Assembly (NCBI GenBank): GCA_902762385.1
Contig: CACWNQ010000018.1
Location: 1-53,335 of the forward strand
DNA from: an uncultured Bacteroidales bacterium
GTDB taxonomy: Bacteria > Bacteroidota > Bacteroidia > Bacteroidales > Muribaculaceae
DNA length: 53,335 nt
Reading direction: 5' to 3'
Under the pieces are notes generated by a model, which did not search any database, was not told the origin of the DNA, and saw only the letters and a list, made by a program, of their open reading frames with translations. The position numbers and the translations under genes were made by a program. Shown here in pieces: positions 42,923 to 51,500 of this stretch (positions are counted from its first letter, which is position 1; the number at the start of each line of letters is the position of its first letter).

Positions 42923-44458
42923 TTATTTTACCATTTTCTCGGTAGTGCGTGAACCGTCGCTGTAGGTCTTGACGATGATGTTAACACCCTTAAATGGAGT
43001 GGCTGAGCGCACACCTGCTACGTTATAGTAGTTAATAGCTATGGGGGTTGCTGATACTGCCATATCGTTAATAGCAGTGGGCAAGTCTTGCTTCATGCGT
43101 ATGTCGCATACTAAGTCGTTCTTGAAGGCATTTTCGGCATCTTTAAGCACAGATGTTGGTTGAACGCCTAAGCCGGTGTCGAAGTTGATTGTCTTTTCTT
43201 GAGATCCGCATGTGGAACTTGAAGCCGACAAAGTGTAAACGTGAGTGTGGTCAAGATTGCTAAAGCTAAAAGAACCGTCCGCATTCACCTCGGCAGCATT
43301 CTCAGAGTTAAGTGTATTAACACCATCGGGACAGATATATGTCTCGGCTGTTTCGTCATAGAGACTAATTAGAGGACGCCCGTTGGGTTGCAGCTCAGAG
43401 TCAACATTGCTATCATTAACATCCTCAACAATAGGGTTGTCATCAGAATCGAGCACGGTGCCACGAATATCATTGGTGTAATAAGTGAGTTGGAAACTAG
43501 GCAATGTGTAATTCTGGAAATTGAAATAGTTGAAAATGATATCAAGTAAGGCTTGAGCTTGTTCAGCATCACCACCAGCTACGACCAACATTTGATTCAT
43601 TAGACTCTGTTCTGCACCTTGGTAGAAATTAAATTCAGTATTAAACCAAGTACCTTTTCTGTAAGAATGATAAACTGTAGCTGATTCAAAAGTTGATGTT
43701 GTTTTTGGAAAATAGAAACGAGTAGCATAGGCATTACTAGCTTGCGACTCAACTCCAGCTTCATTGGCAGGAGTTAGTTCTATGCCAAGATGAATAAAAC
43801 CACCATCATACTGAAAAGGAGTATCAAACGTCATGTCGAGAACGTAGGGATTCTCAGAAGTCTTAGAATCCATGGTACGTAATTGGCGATTGCCCTTTGT
43901 GATAGCCTGGATATAGTTATAGTTGGGATTGTAAAAATAGAGTTGGTCAGAGGAGCTGACTGGGGTCTCCTTAATCAGATTACTATAGATAACATCCTTG
44001 TAAGGAGGGTTAATGCTAGGGGTGTTATCCAAGTTTTTAATAAACACATAAGAATATAAAGACTTGACGAAATCAGGAACCCCATCAACATAGTATCCTG
44101 GTAAAGCGAGTCCAATAACCTTGGCCCCTGCAGGCATAACTGGCATAGCCTTTACAGCGCCGTTAAGCAAGTTGACGTTCTCGGTTACACCTTTACTGAA
44201 GTCTTCACTACTGGCAACACACTCCACCATGAAGTGCTGCATTCGGTGAGTGAAAGTTACTCCACTGATATAATCAATACCTGTCACGATTTTTTGGATG
44301 CTGTCATTCTCGTTTTCGATATCGTTTGGTGAGATATACATGAGCTTGTCTTGCTCGGCAGTGGGGTTAACACTAACGATATTTACGTAACTATTATTTT
44401 GCGCCATTGATGTGGCAAACATGAACATGGCTGCCACAGTGAGAATATAATTTTTCAT
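42923..44458 (-). CDS. secreted repeat-family protein A with C-terminal tail
   Basis: 511 residues: signal peptide (1-19), an N-terminal domain (MYISPNDIENEND, IVTGIDYISGV), a middle region ending in a carboxypeptidase-regulatory-like beta-sandwich (TNDIRGTVLDSDDNPIVED ... DGSFSFSNLDHTHVYTL), and a 50-residue tail (AINDMAVSATPIAINYYNVAG ... VKTYSDGSRTTEKMVK, abbreviated) typical of secreted Bacteroidales proteins. It is a diverged paralogue of the next gene, 73 nt apart. Function unknown; surface-exposed. Confidence 0.7.
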   Translation of the reverse strand: MKNYILTVAAMFMFATSMAQNNSYVNIVSVNPTAEQDKLMYISPNDIENENDSIQKIVTGIDYISGVTFTHRMQHFMVECVASSEDFSKGVTENVNLLNGAVKAMPVMPAGAKVIGLALPGYYVDGVPDFVKSLYSYVFIKNLDNTPSINPPYKDVIYSNLIKETPVSSSDQLYFYNPNYNYIQAITKGNRQLRTMDSKTSENPYVLDMTFDTPFQYDGGFIHLGIELTPANEAGVESQASNAYATRFYFPKTTSTFESATVYHSYRKGTWFNTEFNFYQGAEQSLMNQMLVVAGGDAEQAQALLDIIFNYFNFQNYTLPSFQLTYYTNDIRGTVLDSDDNPIVEDVNDSNVDSELQPNGRPLISLYDETAETYICPDGVNTLNSENAAEVNADGSFSFSNLDHTHVYTLSASSSTCGSQEKTINFDTGLGVQPTSVLKDAENAFKNDLVCDIRMKQDLPTAINDMAVSATPIAINYYNVAGVRSATPFKGVNIIVKTYSDGSRTTEKMVK

Positions 44459-44531
44459 TATCTAAATCTTTCTTTAAAAAATAATGATTGAGTAAGGGGA
44501 AGAGTTACCTTCCCCTTACTTTGAAAATGTA

Positions 44532-45779
44532 TTATTTGATAACTTTAGATACTTGACGGCTACCATCGCTGTAGGTAGTAACTTTCAAGTTCATACCACT
44601 CATGGGCTCTGAAGAAGCAACACCAGCAAGATTAATGTATTTAACATCAGTAATCTGTCCTGCTTGGATAGTAGAGTCAATACCTGTGTTGGTAGTTAGC
44701 TTCACAATCACATTAATGTCATTGTCGATAGCATTGTCGCCAAAGTTGACGGTGTTGTCCTCAATATCATAGCCGTCAACCTCGATAGTATAGTTGCCAG
44801 TGTGGTCAAGAGATTCAAAAACGAAGTTGCCTTCAGCATCGGTAGTAGTAGAAGCAACGATTGAGCGGTCATCGCCAATCAGGTTAACTGTAAGGTCGGA
44901 AACTACAACATCATCAAGAGTAACATTGCCACGAATATCGTTGGTGTAGAAGTCCAACAAGAAAGCAGGTAATGAGTTCTCATCAAGATCCAGATAGTCA
45001 AGAACTGCTTGTACTGCTGCACCCGAAACAGGAAGATTGCAATTAGCATAGAAATTGAACTGAGTGGTAACGTTTGCCCCTTCGGCATAAGAATGATAGA
45101 CAGTAGCATTTTGAGCGTCGGCAGTAGTTTTGCCAAAGTCGAACATCACATTGTTGGAGCGGTCACCATCTTTGACGCTGAGATATACCGCAGTGAGCAT
45201 GCTCTCACCATTGTAGATAAAAGGCGAGGTGAAAGGAATGGCAAAAAGGATTCCATCGTCAGTTGCTCCTAAAGTATAAAGTTGAGGATTGTTATACATT
45301 ACAAAACCTTCGTCGGGATTAACCAGAATGCTTTCCATATCGGAAAAACGTTCATTGATGTAGGGAGGATTAACCACGTCGCCGTCAACGTTCTTAAAGA
45401 AAGTGATTACTTCAAGGACATTGCTGTTGCCACCCTTATAAGTTCCTGGTAGAGCCAGGCCAACCACTTTAGCTAGATCAGGAATAGAAGTACGTGTAGT
45501 AGCACCCTCCTTAACGGCATTAGCATCGCCCTTGTTAAGGTCGTTGTTGCTAACCAAACATTCCACAATGTACTTGGGGATGCTGTAACTCAAATCCATA
45601 CCCTGAACTTCAGGGATAAGGCCAGCATCGGTGACAATCTTTTGTGGCTCGTCCATTTGTGGCGAGGCATAATAAAGCATGTCGTTTTCATTACTAACGG
45701 TAGTAAACTCAAGAGAGTTTTGTGCATTAGTGCCAGCAAAAGCCAGTAAGCACGTAAAAAGAAGTAGTGTTTTTTTCAT
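44532..45779 (-). CDS. secreted repeat-family protein B with C-terminal tail
   Basis: 415 residues. Start chosen at 45779 (MKKTLLLFTCLLAFAGTNAQ signal peptide) because the frame upstream has no signal. Shares with protein A the N-terminal pattern (MLYYASPQMDEPQKIVTDAG), the middle motif FYTNDIRGNV, the beta-sandwich block EGNFVFESLDHTGNYTIEVDG and the tail (INLAGVASSEPMSGMNLKV, SRQVSKVIK). Likely co-transcribed with protein A and probably a tandem-duplication pair. Confidence 0.7.
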   Translation of the reverse strand: MKKTLLLFTCLLAFAGTNAQNSLEFTTVSNENDMLYYASPQMDEPQKIVTDAGLIPEVQGMDLSYSIPKYIVECLVSNNDLNKGDANAVKEGATTRTSIPDLAKVVGLALPGTYKGGNSNVLEVITFFKNVDGDVVNPPYINERFSDMESILVNPDEGFVMYNNPQLYTLGATDDGILFAIPFTSPFIYNGESMLTAVYLSVKDGDRSNNVMFDFGKTTADAQNATVYHSYAEGANVTTQFNFYANCNLPVSGAAVQAVLDYLDLDENSLPAFLLDFYTNDIRGNVTLDDVVVSDLTVNLIGDDRSIVASTTTDAEGNFVFESLDHTGNYTIEVDGYDIEDNTVNFGDNAIDNDINVIVKLTTNTGIDSTIQAGQITDVKYINLAGVASSEPMSGMNLKVTTYSDGSRQVSKVIK

Positions 45780-45999
45780 AATAGCTATTGTTTTGAAATC
45801 ATTAATAATAAACTTCCTTGTTATGTGACTAACCAAAGTAATTGACTATCCTATTTTTAAATAGTAAATAACGGTTGCAAAAGTATAAAAATAAGATAAA
45901 AAAAATCTGTTCTACCTATTAATTTTTGTTAATTAAAAGAAGTAATTAAAATTTGGCTATGGAACACTAGTGCTAGCTATGCGTTAAAGTACTACACAT

Positions 46000-46041
46000 G
46001 ACTAGCCCAGAAAGTATGTCAAAAAACTTTCTGGGCTAGTC
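46000..46041 (+). repeat. 16-bp perfect hairpin
   Basis: GACTAGCCCAGAAAGT and its complement (46000-46015, 46026-46041) flank a 10-nt loop; a T-run follows on the plus strand. No plus-strand gene ends here, so its role is unclear. Confidence 0.85.
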
Positions 46042-46055
46042 TCACTTTTTATATT

Positions 46056-46208
46056 AACGTGAGTTCGACGAAAATAAATGGCTGTATATCAGGCTGCTCC
46101 TCTAAGATAGAGGAGCTGTCGCGAAGCGACTGAGGAGTATGATTTCCTTATGGAGTGGGAGTTGCTAACGCAATGATTATCAAATGATAAATTCGTCGAA
46201 CTCACGTT
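46056..46208. mobile_element. inverted-repeat-bounded MITE/REP-like element
   Basis: 17-bp terminal inverted repeats (46056-46072 and 46192-46208) enclose a small palindromic core: GCTCCTCTA/TAGAGGAGC with a 3-nt loop, next to GTCGC/GCGAC with a GAA loop. Such GAGGAGC-TGTCGCGAAGCGACT-type modules recur in Bacteroidota genomes. No transposase lies inside. Short, non-autonomous element likely. Confidence 0.5.
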
Positions 46209-46224
46209 ATACTAATGTAAACTA

Positions 46225-46950
46225 CTATTTAGTGAGGAACTTGCTGTTGATGTAGGCAATGAACTGATCACGGTAGCTATCGCCGATGGGTATTTCAGTG
46301 TCATCACCCAGCGAAATGCGGTTCTTGCTAATTTCCTGAATCATTTTCAGGTTTATGATATAAGAGCGATGCACACGCATGAATGTGTGACTGGGCAAGC
46401 GCTCTTCCATCTTCTTCATGCTCAGTAACACGATTATTGGACGAGGATAATCCATAAGGTAAATACGAAGATATTCGCTCATGGCCTCAACATAACGTAT
46501 GTGACTGATGTTGATGCGCACAATCTTGTATTCTGTCTTAAGGAATATGGCATCATCTTCATCGATTTGGCTCACATCTTGTAGTGTGCGCAGCGTGTCG
46601 TAGCATTTTTTTATTTTCTCGGCGGCACGCTTCATGTCTTCACAGCCGAAAGGCTTGAGAAGGTAGTCTATTGCGTTTAGTTGGAATCCTTCGACAGCAT
46701 ACTCGCTGTAGGCAGTAGTGAAAACCACCATAGGTGGGTTCTCCAACGATTTCACAAAGTCCAGACCGTTGAGTTCGGGCAAGTTGATGTCGCAGAATAT
46801 CGCGTCGATCTTTTCATTCTCAATAATTTCCTTGGCGTCAATTGCGCTTTGGCATGCTGCCACAAGCTCCAGATAAGGAATTTTCTTGATGTAGCTCTCC
46901 ATTTGCTGCAAAGCAAGGGGCTCATCGTCAATAATTATGCAACGTATCAT
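46225..46950 (-). CDS. LytTR-family response regulator
   Basis: 241 residues: receiver domain with the acidic pair (IIDDE 6-10), phospho-acceptor Asp54 (IFCDINLP), Thr about 79 and the LLKPF Lys, followed by a LytTR DNA-binding domain (about 135-241; YKIVRINISHIRYVEAMSEYLRI, SHTFMRVHRSYIINL). Pairs with the kinase upstream (18-nt gap). Confidence 0.93.
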   Translation of the reverse strand: MIRCIIIDDEPLALQQMESYIKKIPYLELVAACQSAIDAKEIIENEKIDAIFCDINLPELNGLDFVKSLENPPMVVFTTAYSEYAVEGFQLNAIDYLLKPFGCEDMKRAAEKIKKCYDTLRTLQDVSQIDEDDAIFLKTEYKIVRINISHIRYVEAMSEYLRIYLMDYPRPIIVLLSMKKMEERLPSHTFMRVHRSYIINLKMIQEISKNRISLGDDTEIPIGDSYRDQFIAYINSKFLTK

Positions 46951-46968
46951 GCTGAATTTTTTGATGTG

Positions 46969-48189
46969 TTATTTGTTGTCTTTTTTATCTGGTTTTTCTT
47001 CACTTTGTGTATTTGGGTCTTTGGTATAAACGGGAATGTCCATTTTCACAATGAATTCGTCTTCGCCATCGGTGATGTCGAGGGTGTAGTTGTCGCCAAA
47101 CATCAGGTCAAGGCGGCTCTTGATGTTGGTAAGACCCACTCCGCTTGCCTCGCTCACTTTTTTGCCATTGCCATTTTTCTTAGGTTGCTTGCTGTTGCGG
47201 CAGGTGTAGTCGAGGCGTTGCTCACCGCTATCGCTAATGTAGCGTTTAGCTCCCACTTCGATAAATGACTCCTTGTTATAGCTCACACCATGCTTGAAAG
47301 CATTTTCCACAAATGAGATGAATATCAATGGGGGTATCCATATGCCTCGACCGTCGTCTGAATTGTCAGCCGTAAATTTCAGTTTGTCATTATAGCGCAG
47401 GCTCATAAGCCTTACATAGTTGGCCATGAATTCCACCTCTCGCGACGCTTGAACATATTCATGGTTGCTCTCATACAAGATGTATCGCATCAACTTCGAC
47501 AGGTCGATAATGCTCTCTTGGGCTTTTTCGGGGTCGATATCTACCAACGCATGAATGTTGTTGAGAGTGTTCATGAAGAAATGTGGATGAATCTGATATT
47601 TCAGGTTCTCAAGCTGCTGCTTTGAATTTTCTTTCTCCAGTTCCTCAAGCCGTTGCTTTGCACTTAGCGACCTTATGTAAAGCTTTACGCCAAGATTGGT
47701 CCCTAAACCGAAAAGGAACAGGATAAACGACACAATGTCACGTCGCTGGAAGGCTGGAGGCACCACTGGCGATGAATTTAATTCATCTTGTTTTACCTCG
47801 GGAGGGGGAGGGCCAGGAGGTGCGATGTCAACACCATCAGGCATCTCTACTACAGCCTTGCCGTCGTTGGGCGATTTGGGTACATCGGGACGTTGGTTGC
47901 ATTGATATAGCATAAAAACACCCGCAAGAACGATTATCCCAGCCACATAGTACCATGGCTTGTGCTTGTAGATAAGTAACGGTGCTATTATTTGGTCATG
48001 AATAGCAAAAGCGATAACATACACAATGAAAATCTTCCAACTCTTTAGCAGGTCGTTGGCAAGGAACTCGGTGTCGGTTAAGTCGTGGCCATGAAACAGG
48101 GCGCTAAAGGTTGGCGCCAAGAATACCATCGTTATCAGGATGGCATAGATGGTGTATTCATATTTGTTAAAACGCCTCTGCACCTTCAT
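46969..48189 (-). CDS. LytS-type sensor histidine kinase
   Basis: 406 residues. Four hydrophobic segments (about 12-31, 53-72, 79-96, 152-170) around a Pro-rich extracytoplasmic loop (PDVPKSPNDG, APPGPPPPEV), then the His_kinase domain (QIHPHFFMNTLNNIHALVD; His203 as phospho-acceptor candidate) and the HATPase block (FISFVENAFKHG, SGVGLTNIKSRL). Probably senses an envelope signal and phosphorylates the adjacent regulator. No target gene is obvious in the window. Confidence 0.92.
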   Translation of the reverse strand: MKVQRRFNKYEYTIYAILITMVFLAPTFSALFHGHDLTDTEFLANDLLKSWKIFIVYVIAFAIHDQIIAPLLIYKHKPWYYVAGIIVLAGVFMLYQCNQRPDVPKSPNDGKAVVEMPDGVDIAPPGPPPPEVKQDELNSSPVVPPAFQRRDIVSFILFLFGLGTNLGVKLYIRSLSAKQRLEELEKENSKQQLENLKYQIHPHFFMNTLNNIHALVDIDPEKAQESIIDLSKLMRYILYESNHEYVQASREVEFMANYVRLMSLRYNDKLKFTADNSDDGRGIWIPPLIFISFVENAFKHGVSYNKESFIEVGAKRYISDSGEQRLDYTCRNSKQPKKNGNGKKVSEASGVGLTNIKSRLDLMFGDNYTLDITDGEDEFIVKMDIPVYTKDPNTQSEEKPDKKDNK

Positions 48190-48222
48190 GTGTGTGTCAA
48201 TATCATGAGTATTTATTAATCA

Positions 48223-48252
48223 CAAAAGTAATAATTATTATTGTACTTGCAA
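48223..48252 (-). promoter_or_regulatory. promoter of the histidine kinase/regulator pair
   Basis: TTG (48252-48250), 19 nt, then TACTTTTG (48230-48223) on the minus strand, 33 nt before the kinase start. Confidence 0.65.
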
Positions 48253-48400
48253 TCAATTTTCAGCAGAAGATAGTTTTTGCTCAATGAACACCCATAATTT
48301 TGCAATCGAGAGCCATATGCATTGTATGCAAAAATCGGCCTTTTTGAAAGTTTTTTTGAATTAATTTTCCAAATTGCTTTTATATTAGACAAATATCTAT

Positions 48401-48408
48401 TACTTTTG
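48401..48408 (+). promoter_or_regulatory. candidate -7 box for the TPR gene
   Basis: TACTTTTG, 51 nt before the TPR gene; a TTG lies 24 nt upstream, slightly long. Confidence 0.4.
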
Positions 48409-48459
48409 CACCGCAAAAATAAAAAACAAATTTAAAATACAGTTTTTACACATCATATT

Positions 48460-49128
48460 ATGGCAAAAAAGAAGAACCAAGAAACCCGCACAAAGCTTGA
48501 AGAAATCAATGATTCGCTGTCGGGTATCGAACAGAAGTTTGAACAGCACAAGAAGACTATTTATTGGATTGTAATGGCAATTCTTGTTATTGCTCTCCTC
48601 GTTTGGGCTTACTTCAATTTCATTTATCGACCCAACCAAGAGAAGGCTAACAATGAACTCAATAAGGCCGATACAGAACTTATTTTCAACCAAGATTCAG
48701 TTGCTGCTCTCAAGGCTTATGAGAAGATCGCTAAGAATTATAGTAACGATGCGGGTAACAGAGCTAAGCTCTCGGCTGCTGCAATCCTCTATGCTCAGGG
48801 CAAGAACAAAGAGGCCTTGAATTATCTCGAGGATTACTCACCTAAGGGTGAAGTGGTAGGTCCTGCCTCGCAGTCATTGCTCGGCGACTGCTATGTAAAT
48901 GCTAAGCAGCTCGACAAGGCAGTAGCAGCTTATGACAAGGCAATCAAGCTCGCTGGCGACAATAGGTCATATGTGCCTTCGTTTATGCTCAAGAAGGCCA
49001 ATGTGCTCCATAGCCAGAAGAAGTATGACGAGGAGCTGGCAATCTATCAAGAGATTGAGACCAAGTATTACGGACCTGGTGCTCTCGATGCAAAAATTGA
49101 GCGTGCTAAGGCCATGGGAGCTAAATAA
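48460..49128 (+). CDS. TPR-repeat inner membrane protein
   Basis: 222 residues: charged cytoplasmic N-terminus (about 1-30), one membrane helix (about 35-54) and a periplasmic TPR-like array (SVAALKAYEKIAKNY, KNKEALNYLEDYSP, QLDKAVAAYDKAIKLA, YDEELAIYQEIETKY). The arrangement resembles YfgM-type chaperone partners, but the family assignment is only by architecture. Located before pyrH, with its own strong terminator. Confidence 0.7.
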   Translation: MAKKKNQETRTKLEEINDSLSGIEQKFEQHKKTIYWIVMAILVIALLVWAYFNFIYRPNQEKANNELNKADTELIFNQDSVAALKAYEKIAKNYSNDAGNRAKLSAAAILYAQGKNKEALNYLEDYSPKGEVVGPASQSLLGDCYVNAKQLDKAVAAYDKAIKLAGDNRSYVPSFMLKKANVLHSQKKYDEELAIYQEIETKYYGPGALDAKIERAKAMGAK

Positions 49129-49179
49129 TATTAGCCACATAAAAAATACTTGTGAAATCTTAGGTTTGATAATATGAGG

Positions 49180-49217
49180 TTGGACTCGGCGATGCGTCGC
49201 TAAGTCCAATCTTTTTT
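49180..49217 (+). terminator. terminator between the TPR gene and pyrH
   Basis: TTGGACT paired with AGTCCAA, inner GCGA/TCGC stem, then a T-run (49212-49217). Strong rho-independent shape. Confidence 0.85.
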
Positions 49218-49251
49218 AATACTGATAACTTTAACCCCTTTATAAAACATT

Positions 49252-49965
49252 ATGGAAACAAAATACAAGCGCATTTTGCTCAAGCTCAGTGGAGAGTCGC
49301 TGATGGGTAATCAGGGTTACGGCATCGACCGTGAGCGAGTTGATGACTATGCAGAGCAAATTAAGGAACTAGTGGATGCTGGCGTGCAGGTGGCCATCGT
49401 GATAGGTGGCGGAAACATCTTCCGTGGGCTTTCGGGTGCCACTCAGGGCTTTGACCGTGTAAAGGGCGATCAGATGGGTATGCTCGCTACAGTCATAAAT
49501 TCACTCGCACTATCCTCGGCTCTCGAGGCTAAAGGTCAACCCGCACAGGTGTTCACTGCAATAGCTATGACCCCAGTGGGAGAACAGTACACAAAGTGGC
49601 GCGCTATCGATGCAATGAAGCAGGGCAAGGTGGCCATCATGTCGTGTGGCACTGGCAACCCATTTTTCACTACCGACACCGGTAGCACATTGCGTGGCAT
49701 CGAGGTTGAGGCCGATGTGATGCTCAAAGGCACACGTGTTGACGGTATCTATACTGCTGATCCCGAGAAAGACCCAACAGCCACTAAGTTTGACACTATT
49801 ACCTATGACGAAATCATCAAGCGTGGTCTCAAAGTCATGGACATGACCGCTACTGTGATGGCTAAGGAGAATAACCTGCCCATTCACGTGTTCAACATGG
49901 ATGTGAAAGGCAACCTGAAGAAGGTTATTACCGGCGAAAACATCGGTACGGTTGTAACTCCTTAA
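49252..49965 (+). CDS. pyrH: UMP kinase
   Basis: 237 residues. It phosphorylates UMP to UDP. Family features are clear: LLKLSGESLMG near the start, VIGGGNIFRGL, GDQMGMLATVINSLAL, FTAIAM, and KGTRVDGIYTADPEKDP in the C-terminal half. Separated from the TPR gene by a terminator, so probably transcribed separately. Confidence 0.95.
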   Translation: METKYKRILLKLSGESLMGNQGYGIDRERVDDYAEQIKELVDAGVQVAIVIGGGNIFRGLSGATQGFDRVKGDQMGMLATVINSLALSSALEAKGQPAQVFTAIAMTPVGEQYTKWRAIDAMKQGKVAIMSCGTGNPFFTTDTGSTLRGIEVEADVMLKGTRVDGIYTADPEKDPTATKFDTITYDEIIKRGLKVMDMTATVMAKENNLPIHVFNMDVKGNLKKVITGENIGTVVTP

Positions 49966-49990
49966 TAATAGTCTCGTCACTGGAAATAAA

Positions 49991-50023
49991 AAAGAAACCG
50001 TGTGTAGCCCACACGGTTTCTTT
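49991..50023. terminator. bidirectional terminator between pyrH and PepC-like gene
   Basis: A 14-bp perfect stem (49991-50004 with 50010-50023), 5-nt loop, T-rich on both outer sides. Confidence 0.9.
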
Positions 50024-50041
50024 ATATAATATGTATTGTGA

Positions 50042-51451
50042 TTAATTGTCCTCTTGGAACAATGGGTCTTCAGGCATAACCATGACAGGCTTCTGCTGGC
50101 TAGCCTTTAGAATGCGCTTGGGCACATATTTCTTGTCGACTACAAGACGGAAGGCAAATTCGTTAAACCACTCGTTGGTCATGATTATGTAACCCTTGTG
50201 GCCACTGTCGGCGCCCCAAGAGTTCTCCACTTTCCACTTAATGGGTTTTCCATTAGCGTCAAGGTCGACGGCTGTGAGGGTCATTGCATGGGTTGAGCCG
50301 CTGTCGAATGTGGCAATGCGCTCTGCCTTGTTCATACCGAAGGTTGTGCCAAACAATGTGCCATAATCATAGTTGTTGAGTGACAGATATCCGTTGCTGC
50401 GGTTCAGCTGCTTGCCTACGTCATAGCTAGAGTAAAGCTTTGTAGAATCTTGAAGTGACGCTATTGCCATTTGGGCAATGTCCTCCATTGGCAGGTTGAT
50501 GTATCGCCAGTTGTGGCCGTCGTAGGTGTGTCGGTCCCATTCTACCTCGTAGGTCTTGTAATATTCCCTGCGTGGGTCGTTCATCGCCATGATGAATGTG
50601 CCATTGATGGGGCCTCCTTGAGTCTCCTTATAGAACTCGAGTGGGGTATAGGTGCGCACAGGTGTAACGGCTTTTCCGTCCTTGTTCTTGAATGCGTAGT
50701 CAAAACTCTTGATAGGCTCGCCAAGTGCAAGCGATAGCATATTGTAAATCACACCAAGCATCTCGGTCTTGCGTTGCTTGATGGCATTGCGCGACTTGCC
50801 ATCGGCAACCATCTTGCGCAGCTCCAAACCCTGCTCGCGCAGTTTAGACGACAGCAGTTGACTCAGTCGAGAAGTGCGTTCGGCACTATAGGTTTCGGGT
50901 TGTGCTTCAACTGGCACAAGGCCATATTTCTCGGCTAGGTCGGCAGCGCCGCAGAAGGTGCCACCATCGTTAATCGGGTGATGGAAGAAGAACTGTACGC
51001 GTTGGTCGTCAAGTGGCTTGTCGGCGCAGTCAATCACGCCCTGGAGCATAAGGTTGGCTTTTTCGAGCTGGTCCCAGAAGAAGAGGTAGTCGTGTGAGTA
51101 TTCAACACGCAAAGTGTCGTTGTGACGACGAGCAAAGTTTGCGCGCATCACGTTGAAACTAGAGTACATCCAGCAACGACCACTCGAGCGCTGGTTGTGG
51201 ATGCTTTGTTTGGGAGTCTCAACGCTGAAATGTGTGTCGCTGATGCTCATGTTGCGGTAGTTCTTGGCAAGGTCATCGATTGAGTTTGATGCCATGGCAT
51301 TGCTCAGTGCAGCATTGCTCTTGCCTTGTGATTGCTGGGTGATTTGGCGAAGCATTTCGGCGTCAATGCCGCCATCACTTTTGCTTTGTGCCAGCATGGG
51401 TAATGCAATAGCCACGCACAGCATTACAGTTAATGTCTTTAAAAATTTCAT
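50042..51451 (-). CDS. pepC: secreted aminopeptidase C / bleomycin-hydrolase-type (C1) peptidase
   Basis: 469 residues, C1B family. Catalytic Cys93 (SSGRCWMYSS), His in STHAMTLTAVD and Asn in VENSWG are all present. A clear signal peptide (MKFLKTLTVMLCVAIALPML) shows export, whereas the E. coli and yeast relatives are cytoplasmic; exported homologues are usual in Bacteroidales. The end LKASQQKPVMVMPEDPLFQEDN lacks the typical cytoplasmic C-terminal arm, so the auto-inhibitory C-terminus of BLMH may differ. Confidence 0.9.
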   Translation of the reverse strand: MKFLKTLTVMLCVAIALPMLAQSKSDGGIDAEMLRQITQQSQGKSNAALSNAMASNSIDDLAKNYRNMSISDTHFSVETPKQSIHNQRSSGRCWMYSSFNVMRANFARRHNDTLRVEYSHDYLFFWDQLEKANLMLQGVIDCADKPLDDQRVQFFFHHPINDGGTFCGAADLAEKYGLVPVEAQPETYSAERTSRLSQLLSSKLREQGLELRKMVADGKSRNAIKQRKTEMLGVIYNMLSLALGEPIKSFDYAFKNKDGKAVTPVRTYTPLEFYKETQGGPINGTFIMAMNDPRREYYKTYEVEWDRHTYDGHNWRYINLPMEDIAQMAIASLQDSTKLYSSYDVGKQLNRSNGYLSLNNYDYGTLFGTTFGMNKAERIATFDSGSTHAMTLTAVDLDANGKPIKWKVENSWGADSGHKGYIIMTNEWFNEFAFRLVVDKKYVPKRILKASQQKPVMVMPEDPLFQEDN

Positions 51452-51500
51452 AGTTTTATTATTTATTTAATGTGAGAATTTTATTCTGATGAGTCGTTTA

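Larger units (their letters stand above)
45780..46224. other. intergenic region with hairpin and inverted-repeat element
   Basis: A 445-bp gene-free stretch. It holds a minus-strand -7 box TACTTTTG (45885-45878), the 16-bp stem at 46000-46041 and the 153-bp element at 46056-46208. Confidence 0.6.

Noticed and set aside
48400-48693. 97-residue minus-strand frame over the start of the TPR gene
   Set aside because: Antisense to a protein with membrane helix and TPR-like repeats and a good upstream -7 box.
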